A stretch of 14,041 nt of DNA, from assembly GCA_035294855.1 (NCBI GenBank), contig DATGKD010000092.1, positions 1-14,041 of the forward strand, read 5' to 3'. The notes under the pieces were generated by a model. It searched no databases. It was not told the DNA's origin and saw nothing but the letters and a program-made list of their open reading frames with translations. Positions 1 through 6,349 of the stretch are shown here, piece by piece. Origin of the DNA: DATGKD01 sp035294855. Its GTDB lineage: Bacteria > Actinomycetota > Acidimicrobiia > Acidimicrobiales > UBA8190. Made by a program: the position numbers and the translations under genes. How positions within the stretch are numbered: the first letter of the stretch is position 1; every line of letters begins with the position of its first letter.

Positions 1-218
1 GCGAAGCCGGTGGTGTCGCCCACGACGACGCGGATGCCCGCGCCGCGGTCGAGTCCTGACGACAGCTCCTCGACGCGCCCGTCGTCGAGCACGGCGGAGA
101 CGGAGTGCCGGTCCTCGGCGAACAGCTCGGCGAACTCCCCGCCCCGGGCGAGGGCGGCGGTCAATACGCGTTCGACGACGGGAATCTCCACGAGGAACGA
201 GCCATCTGTGTTCGTCAC
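1..218 (-). CDS. tldD: TldD-family metalloprotease, N-terminal fragment (runs off left edge)
   Basis: Reading the minus strand from a GTG at 218 gives 72 codons, open at the window edge. Residues about 22-72 contain ARGGEFAELFAEDRHS, a stretch ending DDGRVEEL and then DRGAGIRVVVGDTTGFA. This matches the N-terminal domain of TldD/PmbA proteins, where the pattern is GG-x-[YF]-A-[DE]-L, then EDG, then D-x-G-x-G-[IV]-R-x-x-x-G-x-x-[TS]-G-[FY]-A. TldD partners TldE/PmbA in a zinc-dependent protease that trims modified peptides and unfolded chains in the cytoplasm. The HExxxH zinc site lies in the missing C-terminal part, so activity cannot be judged. The start is supported by GGAGGA on the minus strand (226-231), seven bases upstream. 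The TldD rather than PmbA assignment rests on the GxGVRxVxGxxTGFA block. The gene diverges from the thioesterase at 335. Confidence 0.8.
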   Translation of the reverse strand, partial: MTNTDGSFLVEIPVVERVLTAALARGGEFAELFAEDRHSVSAVLDDGRVEELSSGLDRGAGIRVVVGDTTGF

Positions 219-286
219 CGAGCGCTCCTCCCGCCTCCGCGCCCTCGCGGCGCACGCCGTGAGCGGCACACCGCCGACCGCGGCAA

Positions 287-309
287 CCGCCGGCCACAGT
301 GGCCGGCGG
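287..309. repeat. Perfect 23-bp palindrome in the tldD/thioesterase divergent region
   Basis: CCGCCGGCCAC (287-297) is followed by a single A (298) and its exact reverse complement (299-309). The element lies 26-48 bases upstream of the GTG at 335, so it would overlap the -35 region of the inferred leaderless promoter at 323-328. It also lies about 70-90 bases upstream of the tldD start. Position and symmetry suggest an operator for a dimeric regulator serving one or both divergent genes. A cruciform or RNA hairpin is the alternative. No T-run follows on either strand, so an intrinsic terminator is unlikely. Confidence 0.6.
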
Positions 310-322
310 CGCCTTCATTTCG

Positions 323-328
323 TATGGT
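323..328 (+). promoter_or_regulatory. Putative -10 box (TATGGT) for a leaderless thioesterase transcript
   Basis: TATGGT ends six bases before the GTG at 335, so transcription would begin at or next to the start codon. There is no Shine-Dalgarno-like sequence before the GTG. This arrangement is common in actinobacteria. No convincing -35 is seen; the expected position is occupied by the palindrome at 287-309. Confidence 0.45.
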
Positions 329-334
329 ACCGCC

Positions 335-712
335 GTGTTCGTCGAGCCCGGCCTGACCGCCCGCTGCTCGATGGTCGTGAGCGACCAGGACACCGCCATC
401 GCCGTCAACTCGGGCGAAGTCCCCGTCCTCGCCACCCCCCGTCTGCTCGCGCTGTGCGAGCAGACGGCGTGCACCGCCCTCGCCGAGAAACTGGGCCCGG
501 GAAAGACGAGCGTCGGGGCCGGCGTGCAGTTCGACCATCTCGTCCCGGTGCGCGTCGGGTCGACGGTGTCCGCCGAGGCCACCTTGGACAAGGTCGAAGG
601 CCGCCGCCTGGTGTTCACGGTGACCGCCACCGACCACGCCGGCCTGGTCGGGGCGGGGCGGATGACCCGGGTCATCGTCGATCGGGAGGGGTTCCTCGCC
701 AAGGCGCGCTGA
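335..712 (+). CDS. FlK-type (fluoroacetyl-CoA thioesterase-like) hot-dog thioesterase
   Basis: A 125-residue single-domain hot-dog protein, the usual length for this family. By memory alignment to Streptomyces cattleya FlK, the catalytic triad is retained: Thr34 (LATPR, FlK T42), Glu42 (CEQTA, FlK E50) and His68 (FDHLVPVRVG, FlK H76). The family signature VEGRRLVFTVTATD follows, then the GxGxxxRxV strand. These proteins hydrolyse small acyl-CoAs; true FlK prefers fluoroacetyl-CoA, but most genomic homologues have unknown substrates and probably act on short acyl-CoAs. I chose the GTG at 335 over the in-frame GTG at 299 because it matches the family N-terminus (VFVEPGLTA) and sits just after a -10-like box. 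The 299 start lies inside the palindrome. The gene is not clearly in an operon; dxs follows after 147 bases. Confidence 0.8.
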   Translation: MFVEPGLTARCSMVVSDQDTAIAVNSGEVPVLATPRLLALCEQTACTALAEKLGPGKTSVGAGVQFDHLVPVRVGSTVSAEATLDKVEGRRLVFTVTATDHAGLVGAGRMTRVIVDREGFLAKAR

Positions 713-795
713 GCGCGCCTGGGCCCTGCTCGTCCGCGGTTGGAGCCGACCAGCACCGGGTAGTTCGCCTCCGAACCACGTCGCCTGGGGTCCTC

Positions 796-825
796 GACCG
801 CTGCGGTCCGCGGTAGCGTGACCGC
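796..825. repeat. Overlapping inverted repeats (ACCGC/GCGGT) upstream of dxs
   Basis: The pentamer ACCGC or its complement GCGGT occurs four times: ACCGC 797-801, GCGGT 803-807, GCGGT 810-814, ACCGC 821-825. They form two abutting symmetric units, GACCGC-T-GCGGTC (796-808) and GCGGT-6-ACCGC (810-825). A possible -10 box TAGCGT (814-819) lies inside the second unit, about 40 bases before the dxs ATG. A separate GTTCG-CCTC-CGAAC repeat sits at 763-776. The array could be a tandem operator or a folded leader. It could also help end thioesterase transcription, although no T-run follows. Confidence 0.4.
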
Positions 826-859
826 AGGTCGCCGCCACCGTCGCCTTCCACGAGGTGCC

Positions 860-2755
860 ATGCTGCTCGACGACATCCACGAACCGGCAGACCTCCGAGG
901 GCTGTCTCACCGAGAGCTCGAGGAACTGGCTGCGCAGATTCGGGACCGGATCGTGGAGCGCGTCACCGTGAACGGGGGGCACCTGGGCTCGAACCTCGGC
1001 GCGGTGGAGCTCACGCTGGCGCTGCACCGGGTCTTCGATTCGCCCCGGGACGTGATCCTGTGGGACACCGGGCACCAGGCGTACGTGCACAAGCTGGTCA
1101 CCGGCCGGATCGACGCCTTCGACTCGCTCCGCCAGCCGGGCGGGCTGTCCGGCTACCCCTCGCGCGCGGAGTCGCCGCACGACTGGATCGAGAACAGCCA
1201 CGCCTCCACGGCCTTGAGCTACGCCCACGGCATCGCGGTCGGGCTGCAGCGACGCGGCGAGTTCGACCGCCGGGTCGTGGCCGTGCTGGGCGACGGCTCG
1301 CTGACCGGGGGCATGGCCTACGAGGCGCTCAACAACCTCGGGCACGCGGGAACGCGCGTGATCATCGTGCTCAACGACAACGGCCGCTCGTATGCGCCCA
1401 CGGTTTCACGTTTGTCGTCGGGCCTCACTCATCTGCGCCTCAATCCCTCGTACGTGCACACGCGCGAGCGCATCCGCCGCACCCTGCGCACCATCCCGGG
1501 CCTGGGGCGGCTGGCATACTCGAGCCTGCACGGGCTCACGAGCGCCGTGCGCGAGATCGTCACGCCGCACCGCTTCTTCGAGGCGCTGGGGGTGCGCTAC
1601 GCCGGGCCGATCGACGGCCACGACATCGCCGAGATGGAGCAGGCCTTCGCCCACGCCGCCGAATGGGACGGACCGATCCTCGTCCACGTGATCACCCAGA
1701 AGGGCCGGGGGTACGCGCCCGCGGAGGACGACGACGTGCAGCGCCTCCACGACTTCAAGGTGCAGCCGTCGTCGGTGGCGCCCACCTCCGGCGTGGCGCC
1801 CACCACCTACACCGAGGCCTTCACCCGGGCGATCATCGACGCCGCCCGGCGGCGCCCGGACGTGGTGGCCATCACCGCCGCGATGCCGGGGCCCACCGGC
1901 CTCTTGCCGTTCCAGGCAGCGTTCCCCGACCGCTTCTTCGACGTCGGCATCGCCGAGCAGCACGCCGTGACCGCCGCGGCGGGCATGGCCATGGCGGGGC
2001 TCCGCCCGGTGGTGGCGGTGTACTCGACGTTCTTCAGCCGCGCGTTCGACCAGGCCAACCTCGACGTCGGCCTCCACCGCCTGCCGGTCGTGTTCGCCGT
2101 GGATCGCGCCGGCATCACCGGCGACGACGGACCGAGCCACCACGGCGTCCTCGACCTGTCCCTCGCCTTGTCGATCCCGGGCATGACCGTGTTCGCCCCT
2201 TCGTCCGCACAGGAAGTGGGGACGATGCTCGAAGAAGCCCTGTCGTTGCAGGGACCGTCGCTCATCCGCTTCCCCAAGACGGCGGCCCGCCAGGCCCGCG
2301 ACGACACGGTGGGCATCGGGCTCGCTGCCCGTCGCCTGCACCGCGGCGACGGGTCGGTCTGCATCCTCGCCGTCGGCAAGATGGTGGAGGCGGCCGAGGA
2401 GGCGGCCGGAAAGCTGGCAACCGAGGGTGTGGACGCCACGGTGTGGGACGTGCGGGTGGTGTCACCTCCCGACCCGAGCATGCTCGCCGACGCGGCCGAG
2501 CACGGCTTGGTCGTCACCGTCGAAGACGGCATCCGGGTGGGCGGCGCGGGCACCTTCCTGGTGGACGCCATGACGAACCTTCCGGGTCGGCAGCGCCCGC
2601 TCCCCGCGGTGTGCAACCTCGGCGTGCCTCCCCGCTTCATCCCCCAGGGCAAACCCGACAGCATCCTCGCCGACCTGGGCCTCGACGGACCAGGGATCGC
2701 GCACTCGGTCACCGAATCCCTGGCAACCGAGCGCCAGCGCCTGCGCTTCAGCTGA
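860..2755 (+). CDS. dxs: 1-deoxy-D-xylulose-5-phosphate synthase
   Basis: A 631-residue protein, typical full length for DXS. The enzyme condenses pyruvate with glyceraldehyde 3-phosphate using thiamine diphosphate to give DXP, the first step of the MEP isoprenoid pathway (DXP also feeds thiamine synthesis). Visible landmarks are DTGHQAYVHK (His72, His77), IENSHAST, the ThDP/Mg motif GDGS at 144-147 followed by LTGGMAYEALNN, YAGPIDGHD, and the catalytic Glu366 in GIAEQHAVTAAAGMA. Next come the pyrimidine-domain block YSTFFSRAFDQ and DRAGITGDDGPSHHG, then a transketolase C-terminal domain. No key residue appears lost. The ATG at 860 matches the family N-terminus (MLL-x-x-I-x-x-P-x-DLR) and has GAGG at 852-855, a rather short spacing. 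The in-frame GTG at 818 would add 14 non-conserved residues. The gene stands alone, 81 bases before the FadD19-like gene. Confidence 0.96.
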   Translation: MLLDDIHEPADLRGLSHRELEELAAQIRDRIVERVTVNGGHLGSNLGAVELTLALHRVFDSPRDVILWDTGHQAYVHKLVTGRIDAFDSLRQPGGLSGYPSRAESPHDWIENSHASTALSYAHGIAVGLQRRGEFDRRVVAVLGDGSLTGGMAYEALNNLGHAGTRVIIVLNDNGRSYAPTVSRLSSGLTHLRLNPSYVHTRERIRRTLRTIPGLGRLAYSSLHGLTSAVREIVTPHRFFEALGVRYAGPIDGHDIAEMEQAFAHAAEWDGPILVHVITQKGRGYAPAEDDDVQRLHDFKVQPSSVAPTSGVAPTTYTEAFTRAIIDAARRRPDVVAITAAMPGPTGLLPFQAAFPDRFFDVGIAEQHAVTAAAGMAMAGLRPVVAVYSTFFSRAFDQANLDVGLHRLPVVFAVDRAGITGDDGPSHHGVLDLSLALSIPGMTVFAPSSAQEVGTMLEEALSLQGPSLIRFPKTAARQARDDTVGIGLAARRLHRGDGSVCILAVGKMVEAAEEAAGKLATEGVDATVWDVRVVSPPDPSMLADAAEHGLVVTVEDGIRVGGAGTFLVDAMTNLPGRQRPLPAVCNLGVPPRFIPQGKPDSILADLGLDGPGIAHSVTESLATERQRLRFS

Positions 2756-2812
2756 TCCCAGCGAGGGGCAGCGCCGCGAGGTCGGCCTGACCCTCCAGAT
2801 TCAACCCGTCAC

Positions 2813-2826
2813 GGGAACTTGTTCTA
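2813..2826. promoter_or_regulatory. KstR-like operator upstream of the FadD19-like gene (7 of 8 consensus positions)
   Basis: The 14-mer GGGAACTTGTTCTA matches the published KstR pattern TnnAACnnGTTnnA at every fixed base except the first. Its core GAAC-TT-GTTC is a perfect inverted repeat. It overlaps the likely -10 hexamer TAGTTT (2825-2830), the position expected for a repressor. KstR is the TetR-family repressor of cholesterol side-chain genes in mycobacteria and rhodococci, and fadD19 belongs to that regulon. The motif and position are seen; the regulator is inferred. Confidence 0.5.
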
Positions 2827-2830
2827 GTTT
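2825..2830 (+). promoter_or_regulatory. Putative -10 box (TAGTTT), leaderless start for the FadD19-like gene
   Basis: TAGTTT ends six bases before the GTG at 2837, the same geometry as at 323-335. No Shine-Dalgarno sequence precedes the GTG, so a leaderless mRNA is likely. The -35 region is unclear; TTCAAC at 2800-2805 is too far upstream for a standard spacer. Confidence 0.45.
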
Positions 2831-2836
2831 GTCGCC

Positions 2837-4456
2837 GTGGAGTTCAACCTCGCCGACCTCTTCGAGGCCTCGGCGGACGCCTTCGGCGACCGCGAGTACC
2901 TCGTCGCCGGTGATCGGCGCCTCACCTACGGCGAAATGGAGGCGCGCGCCAACCGCCTGGCGCACCATCTCGCCGCCCAGGGAGTGGGGCCCGGGGACCA
3001 CGTCGGCATCTACGCGCTGAACAGCGCCGAGTGGGTCGAAACGGCCTGGGCGGTGTTCAAGCTGCGGGCCGTCTGGGTCAACATCAACTACCGCTACGTC
3101 GAGGACGAGCTGCGTTACCTGTTCTCCAACGCGGACCTCGTCGCGCTCGTCCATCAACGCCAGTTCGCCCCGAGGGTGAAGTCGCTCGTGCGCGAGCTCC
3201 CCTTGCTGCGCCACGTCATCGTGATCGACGACGGCACCGGCGAGCCCGATCCCTGTGACGACGCGGTCGATTTCGAGGAGGCCATGGCGTCGGGATCGCC
3301 CGAACGGGACTTCGCGCCGCGCTCCGGCGACGACCTGTACATCCTGTACACCGGGGGCACCACCGGCATGCCCAAAGGTGTGGTGTGGCCGCACCGCAAC
3401 GTCTTCTTCGCGCTGGGTGGCGGCATCGACGCCCTGACCGGCGTGCGCGTGGAACGCCCGCAGCAGATGGTCGAAAAGGGCCGGACCATGGGCAGCCAGA
3501 TCAGCTTCCTTCCGATCGCACCGCTCATGCACGGGGCAACGCAGTGGGCGGTGATGGGCCAGAGCTTCGTCGGCAACAAGATCACGCTGCTGGCCAGGTT
3601 CGATCCCCACGAGGTGTGGAGGACCATCGAGCGCGAGAAGATCAACATGGTCATGATCACCGGTGACGCCATGGGCAAACCGATGGTCGAGGCCCTGGAC
3701 GAACCAGGTGCTCACTACGACCTGTCGTCGCTGATCGGCATCACCTCGACGGCGGCGCTCTTCTCCCCCGCGGTCAAAGACGAGTTCTTCCGCCACTTCC
3801 CGAACCTCGTGATGACCGACGCCATCGGTTCCTCGGAGTCGGGCAACAACGGCATTTCCATGATCCAGCGCGGCCACACCTCGATGCGCAGCGGGCCGAC
3901 GGTGAGCTCGACGGGAGGAACCGTCGTGTTCGACGAGAACCTCGAGCTGGTGAAGCCCGGCTCAGGGGTCATCGGCAAGATCGCCCGGAGCGGCGACATC
4001 CCCGTCGGGTACTACAACGACCCGGTCAAGACCGCCGAGGTGTTCATCACGGTGGACGACACCCGCTACGTCATGCCCGGGGACTTCGCCACGGTCGAGG
4101 CTGACGGTGCGGTCACCCTGCTCGGACGGGGATCGATCTGCATCAATTCCGGTGGCGAGAAGATCTTCCCCGAAGAGGTGGAGGCGGTCGTGCGCTCGCA
4201 CCCCGACGTCATGGACGCCATCGTGGTCGGCGCACCCGACGATCGCTTCGGGCAGCGCGTGGCGGCGATCGTCGAGCCCCGCGCCGGGCGCGACGCGCCG
4301 GACATCGACACGATCCAGCAGCACTGCCGCGAGCACCTGGCGGGCTACAAGATCCCCCGCCAGCTGCACGTCGTGGATCGGATCGAGCGCTCGCCGAGCG
4401 GCAAGCCCGACTACCCATGGGCGAACACCATCGTGACGGGGGCCGCCACGTCGTGA
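2837..4456 (+). CDS. fadD19: FadD19-like steroid side-chain acyl-CoA synthetase (adenylate-forming)
   Basis: A 539-residue ANL-superfamily ligase. It would adenylate a carboxylic acid with ATP and transfer the acyl group to CoA. Domain marks are the P-loop TGGTTGMPKG at 172-181, the acyl-pocket stretch PIAPLMHGATQWA, the A5 motif GSSESG, the linker GRGSICINSGGEKIFPEEVE, and the C-terminal catalytic Lys523 in SPSGKPDYPWA. From memory it resembles mycobacterial FadD19 along its whole length; shared stretches include VNINYRYVEDELRYLF, SPERDF, STAALFSP and IPVGYYND. FadD19 activates C8 side-chain steroid acids such as 3-oxocholest-4-en-26-oate. Substrate identity here is inferred; a related terpenoid or branched acid is possible. 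The GTG start is supported by the -10 box six bases upstream. The KstR-like motif at 2813-2826 suggests repression without inducer. The isochorismatase-like gene follows 22 bases downstream, probably co-transcribed. Confidence 0.85.
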   Translation: MEFNLADLFEASADAFGDREYLVAGDRRLTYGEMEARANRLAHHLAAQGVGPGDHVGIYALNSAEWVETAWAVFKLRAVWVNINYRYVEDELRYLFSNADLVALVHQRQFAPRVKSLVRELPLLRHVIVIDDGTGEPDPCDDAVDFEEAMASGSPERDFAPRSGDDLYILYTGGTTGMPKGVVWPHRNVFFALGGGIDALTGVRVERPQQMVEKGRTMGSQISFLPIAPLMHGATQWAVMGQSFVGNKITLLARFDPHEVWRTIEREKINMVMITGDAMGKPMVEALDEPGAHYDLSSLIGITSTAALFSPAVKDEFFRHFPNLVMTDAIGSSESGNNGISMIQRGHTSMRSGPTVSSTGGTVVFDENLELVKPGSGVIGKIARSGDIPVGYYNDPVKTAEVFITVDDTRYVMPGDFATVEADGAVTLLGRGSICINSGGEKIFPEEVEAVVRSHPDVMDAIVVGAPDDRFGQRVAAIVEPRAGRDAPDIDTIQQHCREHLAGYKIPRQLHVVDRIERSPSGKPDYPWANTIVTGAATS

Positions 4457-4478
4457 CCCCTGCGCGGTCGTCCGGTTC

Positions 4479-5099
4479 GTGCCCGTCGCACTCGCCGACC
4501 TCGTAGGACGCGGCCGCTCGGCCGTCGTCACGATGGAGCTTCAGCGCGGCGTCGTCGGGGACCTGTCGACCATTCCCGAGCTCGGCGCCGAAGCCCGCGC
4601 TCACGGCGCGCTCGCCGGCGCGGCGCGCCTCGTCCGTGCGGCGCGGCAATCGGGGGTGCCGGTCGTGCACTGCACCGCAGGCTTCCGCGCCGACCGGAGG
4701 GGCTCGCCGACGAACGCGCCGCTCATCACGGCCCTGCTGAGGCGGCCCGAGCACCTGCTCGAGGGGAGCCCCGCGGTCGAGCTGATCCCGGAGATCGGGA
4801 TCGACCCCGGCGACGTCGTCTCCCACCGGAACCACGGCGTGTCGCCGTTCCACGGCACCTCACTCGACCCCGTACTGCGGTCCCTCGGCGCGTCGACGGT
4901 GATCGCGGTGGGCGTGTCGCTCAACCTGGGGATCGTCGGGCTCGCCGTGGAGGCCGTGAACCGCGGCTACCGCGTCGTCGTTCCCACCGATGCCGTCGCG
5001 GGCGTTCCCCACGACTACGCCACCGACGTGCTGCGGCACACGATGGCACTCGTCGCGACGCTCGCGACCGTCGACGAGGTCGCCCAGGCCTTCGCCTGA
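4479..5099 (+). CDS. Isochorismatase-fold protein lacking the catalytic triad (probable pseudoenzyme)
   Basis: A 206-residue protein with the layout of the cysteine-hydrolase/isochorismatase-like family. It has an N-terminal strand AVVTMELQRG, a strand VPVVHCTAGF, a loop HGVSPFHGTSLD, and GVSLNLGIVGLAVEAVNRGY followed by DAVAG. All three catalytic positions differ from the family. The Asp of the usual D-x-Q is Glu20, the Cys of TNxC is Gly151, and no lysine occurs anywhere in the protein. The only cysteine, Cys65, lies on a different strand. I recall actinobacterial relatives with a similar VELQxG and SLNLG pattern, which would make this a conserved divergent subfamily rather than decay; that needs an alignment. 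The gene starts 22 bases after the FadD19-like gene with no clear ribosome site, so translation may be coupled. Function is unknown; a ligand-binding or structural role is possible. Confidence 0.75.
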   Translation: MPVALADLVGRGRSAVVTMELQRGVVGDLSTIPELGAEARAHGALAGAARLVRAARQSGVPVVHCTAGFRADRRGSPTNAPLITALLRRPEHLLEGSPAVELIPEIGIDPGDVVSHRNHGVSPFHGTSLDPVLRSLGASTVIAVGVSLNLGIVGLAVEAVNRGYRVVVPTDAVAGVPHDYATDVLRHTMALVATLATVDEVAQAFA

Positions 5100-5428
5100 G
5101 TCCACGGCCCCTTTGGTGTCGAACTCGATGTGCGGACCACCGCCGCCGACACCGACCCCGGGGGGGCCGAGGGTGGCACGGCGACGGCAGCCCGACCGAG
5201 TGCCGACACCAAGAGAAAACCGCCTCAGGGCGACGACGCTCCAGCCCCCCGCACGTGACGCACAGGGCGACCGGCACGGAGGCTACTTCGTCCCACCAGC
5301 CAGGACGCAAGGACAATCCCGGTGGCCGCGCGTTTCGCGCGTGACGGCAACGGTGACGAACACGACGGTCGCGTCGCGGCGATTTCGTCGGCAAGCGGGC
5401 GTTCCGTCGACTATTAGTGTTCGCCTCC
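5100..5428. other. Gene-free stretch between the isochorismatase-like and PIG-L genes
   Basis: No frame on either strand gives a recognisable protein here. It contains three copies of a 7-mer in mixed orientation: GGTGTCG at 5115-5121, CGACACC at 5147-5153 and again at 5204-5210. The first and last extend to a 9-bp match, TTGGTGTCG/CGACACCAA. The first copy could pair with either of the others, so mutually exclusive hairpins are possible. A second hairpin is CGCGCG-TTT-CGCGCG (5327-5341). Neither has a T-run. The 3' end carries the putative promoter of the next gene. Confidence 0.5.
5415..5420 (+). promoter_or_regulatory. Putative -10 box (TAGTGT) for the PIG-L deacetylase gene
   Basis: TAGTGT lies eight bases before the GTG at 5429, giving a leaderless or near-leaderless transcript. 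An upstream in-frame GTG at 5417 falls inside this box and is therefore disfavoured. No clear -35 is seen. Confidence 0.35.
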
Positions 5429-6202
5429 GTGCTCTCCGAGGCGATCCGCAACGCCGCCGGCCGCGCGCTCGAGCCTCACTATCCCGGGCTGGCAACGGCA
5501 CTGCGCCATGCGCTCTATCGGGTAGGTGCCGACGTCACGACGTCTGTGGCGCGCCGACCATGTCTGGTGGTGGCTCCCCATCCCGACGACGAGACGCTGG
5601 GAGCGGGGGTCACGATCATGCGCAAGGTCGAAGCGGGGACGCCTGTCCGCGTCCTCATCGCTACGGACGGGAGCAAGTCCCCTCCGGGTGATCCCGAGCG
5701 GGTCGCCGCGATGCGGACCGCGGAGCTCGGCGCGGCCTGCAAGGAACTGGGCCTGCCGAGCGACGCGGTGGAGCGGCTCCCTTTCGTCGACGCCGAACTG
5801 GAGCGAGCGGAGGAGGCTCTGGTCTCGGCCATCGCCGACGCCGTGGCCCGGTTCGAGCCCGACGAGGTCCTGTCGACTTCTGAGACCGACCCCCACGAGG
5901 ACCACGCCGCCCTGGGGCGGGCGACGAGGATCGCCGTGTCCGGTAGATCGACCCGGCTGCTCGCCTACCCCGTCTGGCAATTCGACCGGCCCCCGCGCCT
6001 TCTCCGCATGCTGGTCCGCTCGGGTCGCCCGGAGCTCGTCCGCACCGAGGGCTACCTGGCGCGCAAGCGACGGGCGATCGCCGCGTTCGACTCGCAGCTT
6101 GCGCCGGTCCCGAATCCCGACGGTCTCGAGCCGTCCTTCGTGGCGCACTTCGAGGGCGCCTACGAGACGTTCTTCCCCGTGCCCCCGCTTGATCGATGGT
6201 GA
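5429..6202 (+). CDS. PIG-L/LmbE-family N-deacetylase
   Basis: A 257-residue protein from the GTG at 5429 (261 if from 5417). The metal and catalytic signature PHPDDE appears at about residues 50-55 after a hydrophobic strand (CLVVA). The third zinc ligand and acid-base residues lie in TDPHEDHAALG, the family's P-H-x-D-H-x-x-x-G element. Members are zinc-dependent deacetylases of N-acetylglucosaminyl compounds, including MshB (mycothiol), Mca and PIG-L; some act in glycopeptide or lipid-sugar pathways. The first 40 residues form an amphipathic stretch rather than a signal peptide, so a cytoplasmic site is likely. The C-terminus (FEGAYETFFP) is typical of deacetylases in sugar-modification settings. 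Nothing nearby fixes the substrate. It precedes the pilin operon by 110 bases on the same strand, which could hint at surface-glycan work but may be coincidence. Confidence 0.85.
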   Translation: MLSEAIRNAAGRALEPHYPGLATALRHALYRVGADVTTSVARRPCLVVAPHPDDETLGAGVTIMRKVEAGTPVRVLIATDGSKSPPGDPERVAAMRTAELGAACKELGLPSDAVERLPFVDAELERAEEALVSAIADAVARFEPDEVLSTSETDPHEDHAALGRATRIAVSGRSTRLLAYPVWQFDRPPRLLRMLVRSGRPELVRTEGYLARKRRAIAAFDSQLAPVPNPDGLEPSFVAHFEGAYETFFPVPPLDRW

Positions 6203-6262
6203 CGCGCCGCCGTCCAGGGTAGCCGGCGGAGGGGCTTGCCAACCAGGACATCCTTGCCCTCC

Positions 6263-6290
6263 GTGGCGATCTTTGTTTCAAGTTCGCCAC
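6263..6290. repeat. Interrupted 11-bp hairpin upstream of the pilin operon
   Basis: GTGGCGATCTT (6263-6273) pairs with AAGTTCGCCAC (6280-6290) apart from one T-T mismatch, with a six-base loop. It sits between the PIG-L stop (6202) and the pilin start (6313) in locally AT-richer DNA. It is not followed by a T-run, so a classical terminator is unlikely. It could be an operator or an RNA structure in the leader. A weak -10-like TACGGT (6292-6297) lies immediately 3' of it. Confidence 0.45.
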
Positions 6291-6307
6291 ATACGGTGAC
6301 GATCCCT

Positions 6308-6349
6308 GTGCCGTGGGCACGGGGGGCCACGCGTGCGACGACGCGTGGC
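6308..6349 (+). promoter_or_regulatory. Hairpins enclosing the start codon of the first pilin gene
   Basis: The GTG start (6313-6315) is exactly the loop of GTGCC-GTG-GGCAC (6308-6320). Twenty bases into the message a second, perfect 9-bp repeat GCCACGCGT / ACGCGTGGC (6326-6334, 6341-6349) has a six-base loop. CGTGG (6312-6316) could also pair with CCACG (6327-6331), which competes with both. There is no Shine-Dalgarno sequence. The arrangement could mask initiation, and the competing pairings could act as a translational switch. High GC content makes some hairpins expected by chance. Confidence 0.35.

Noticed and set aside
215..1345. 376-codon minus-strand frame overlapping tldD, the thioesterase and the dxs start
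   Set aside because: Low-complexity shadow composition; it contradicts three well-supported genes.
5260..5320. Words resembling a class I c-di-GMP riboswitch (ACGCACAGGGC, then GGACGCAA) upstream of the PIG-L gene
   Set aside because: The spacing between the two words is about 20 bases too long. The GCC that should follow the second word is missing, and no tetraloop-receptor half (GGTAG...GGGTTACC type) is found downstream.
5327..5341. CGCGCG-TTT-CGCGCG hairpin as a terminator
   Set aside because: Only six base pairs with no following T-run, and more than 220 bases past the nearest stop codon.
5417..5419. Upstream GTG start for the PIG-L gene
   Set aside because: It falls inside the likely -10 box. 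The GTG at 5429 gives the leaderless geometry seen elsewhere in the window. Only four residues are at stake and the choice is not certain.
6160..6330. Protein-like tail on the minus strand (CGELETKIATEGKDVLVG and on) between the PIG-L and pilin genes
   Set aside because: It belongs to a long open frame that is the shadow of the pilin gene. It has no own start or ribosome site, its codon use lacks the strong GC3 bias of the real genes, and I recognise no family.
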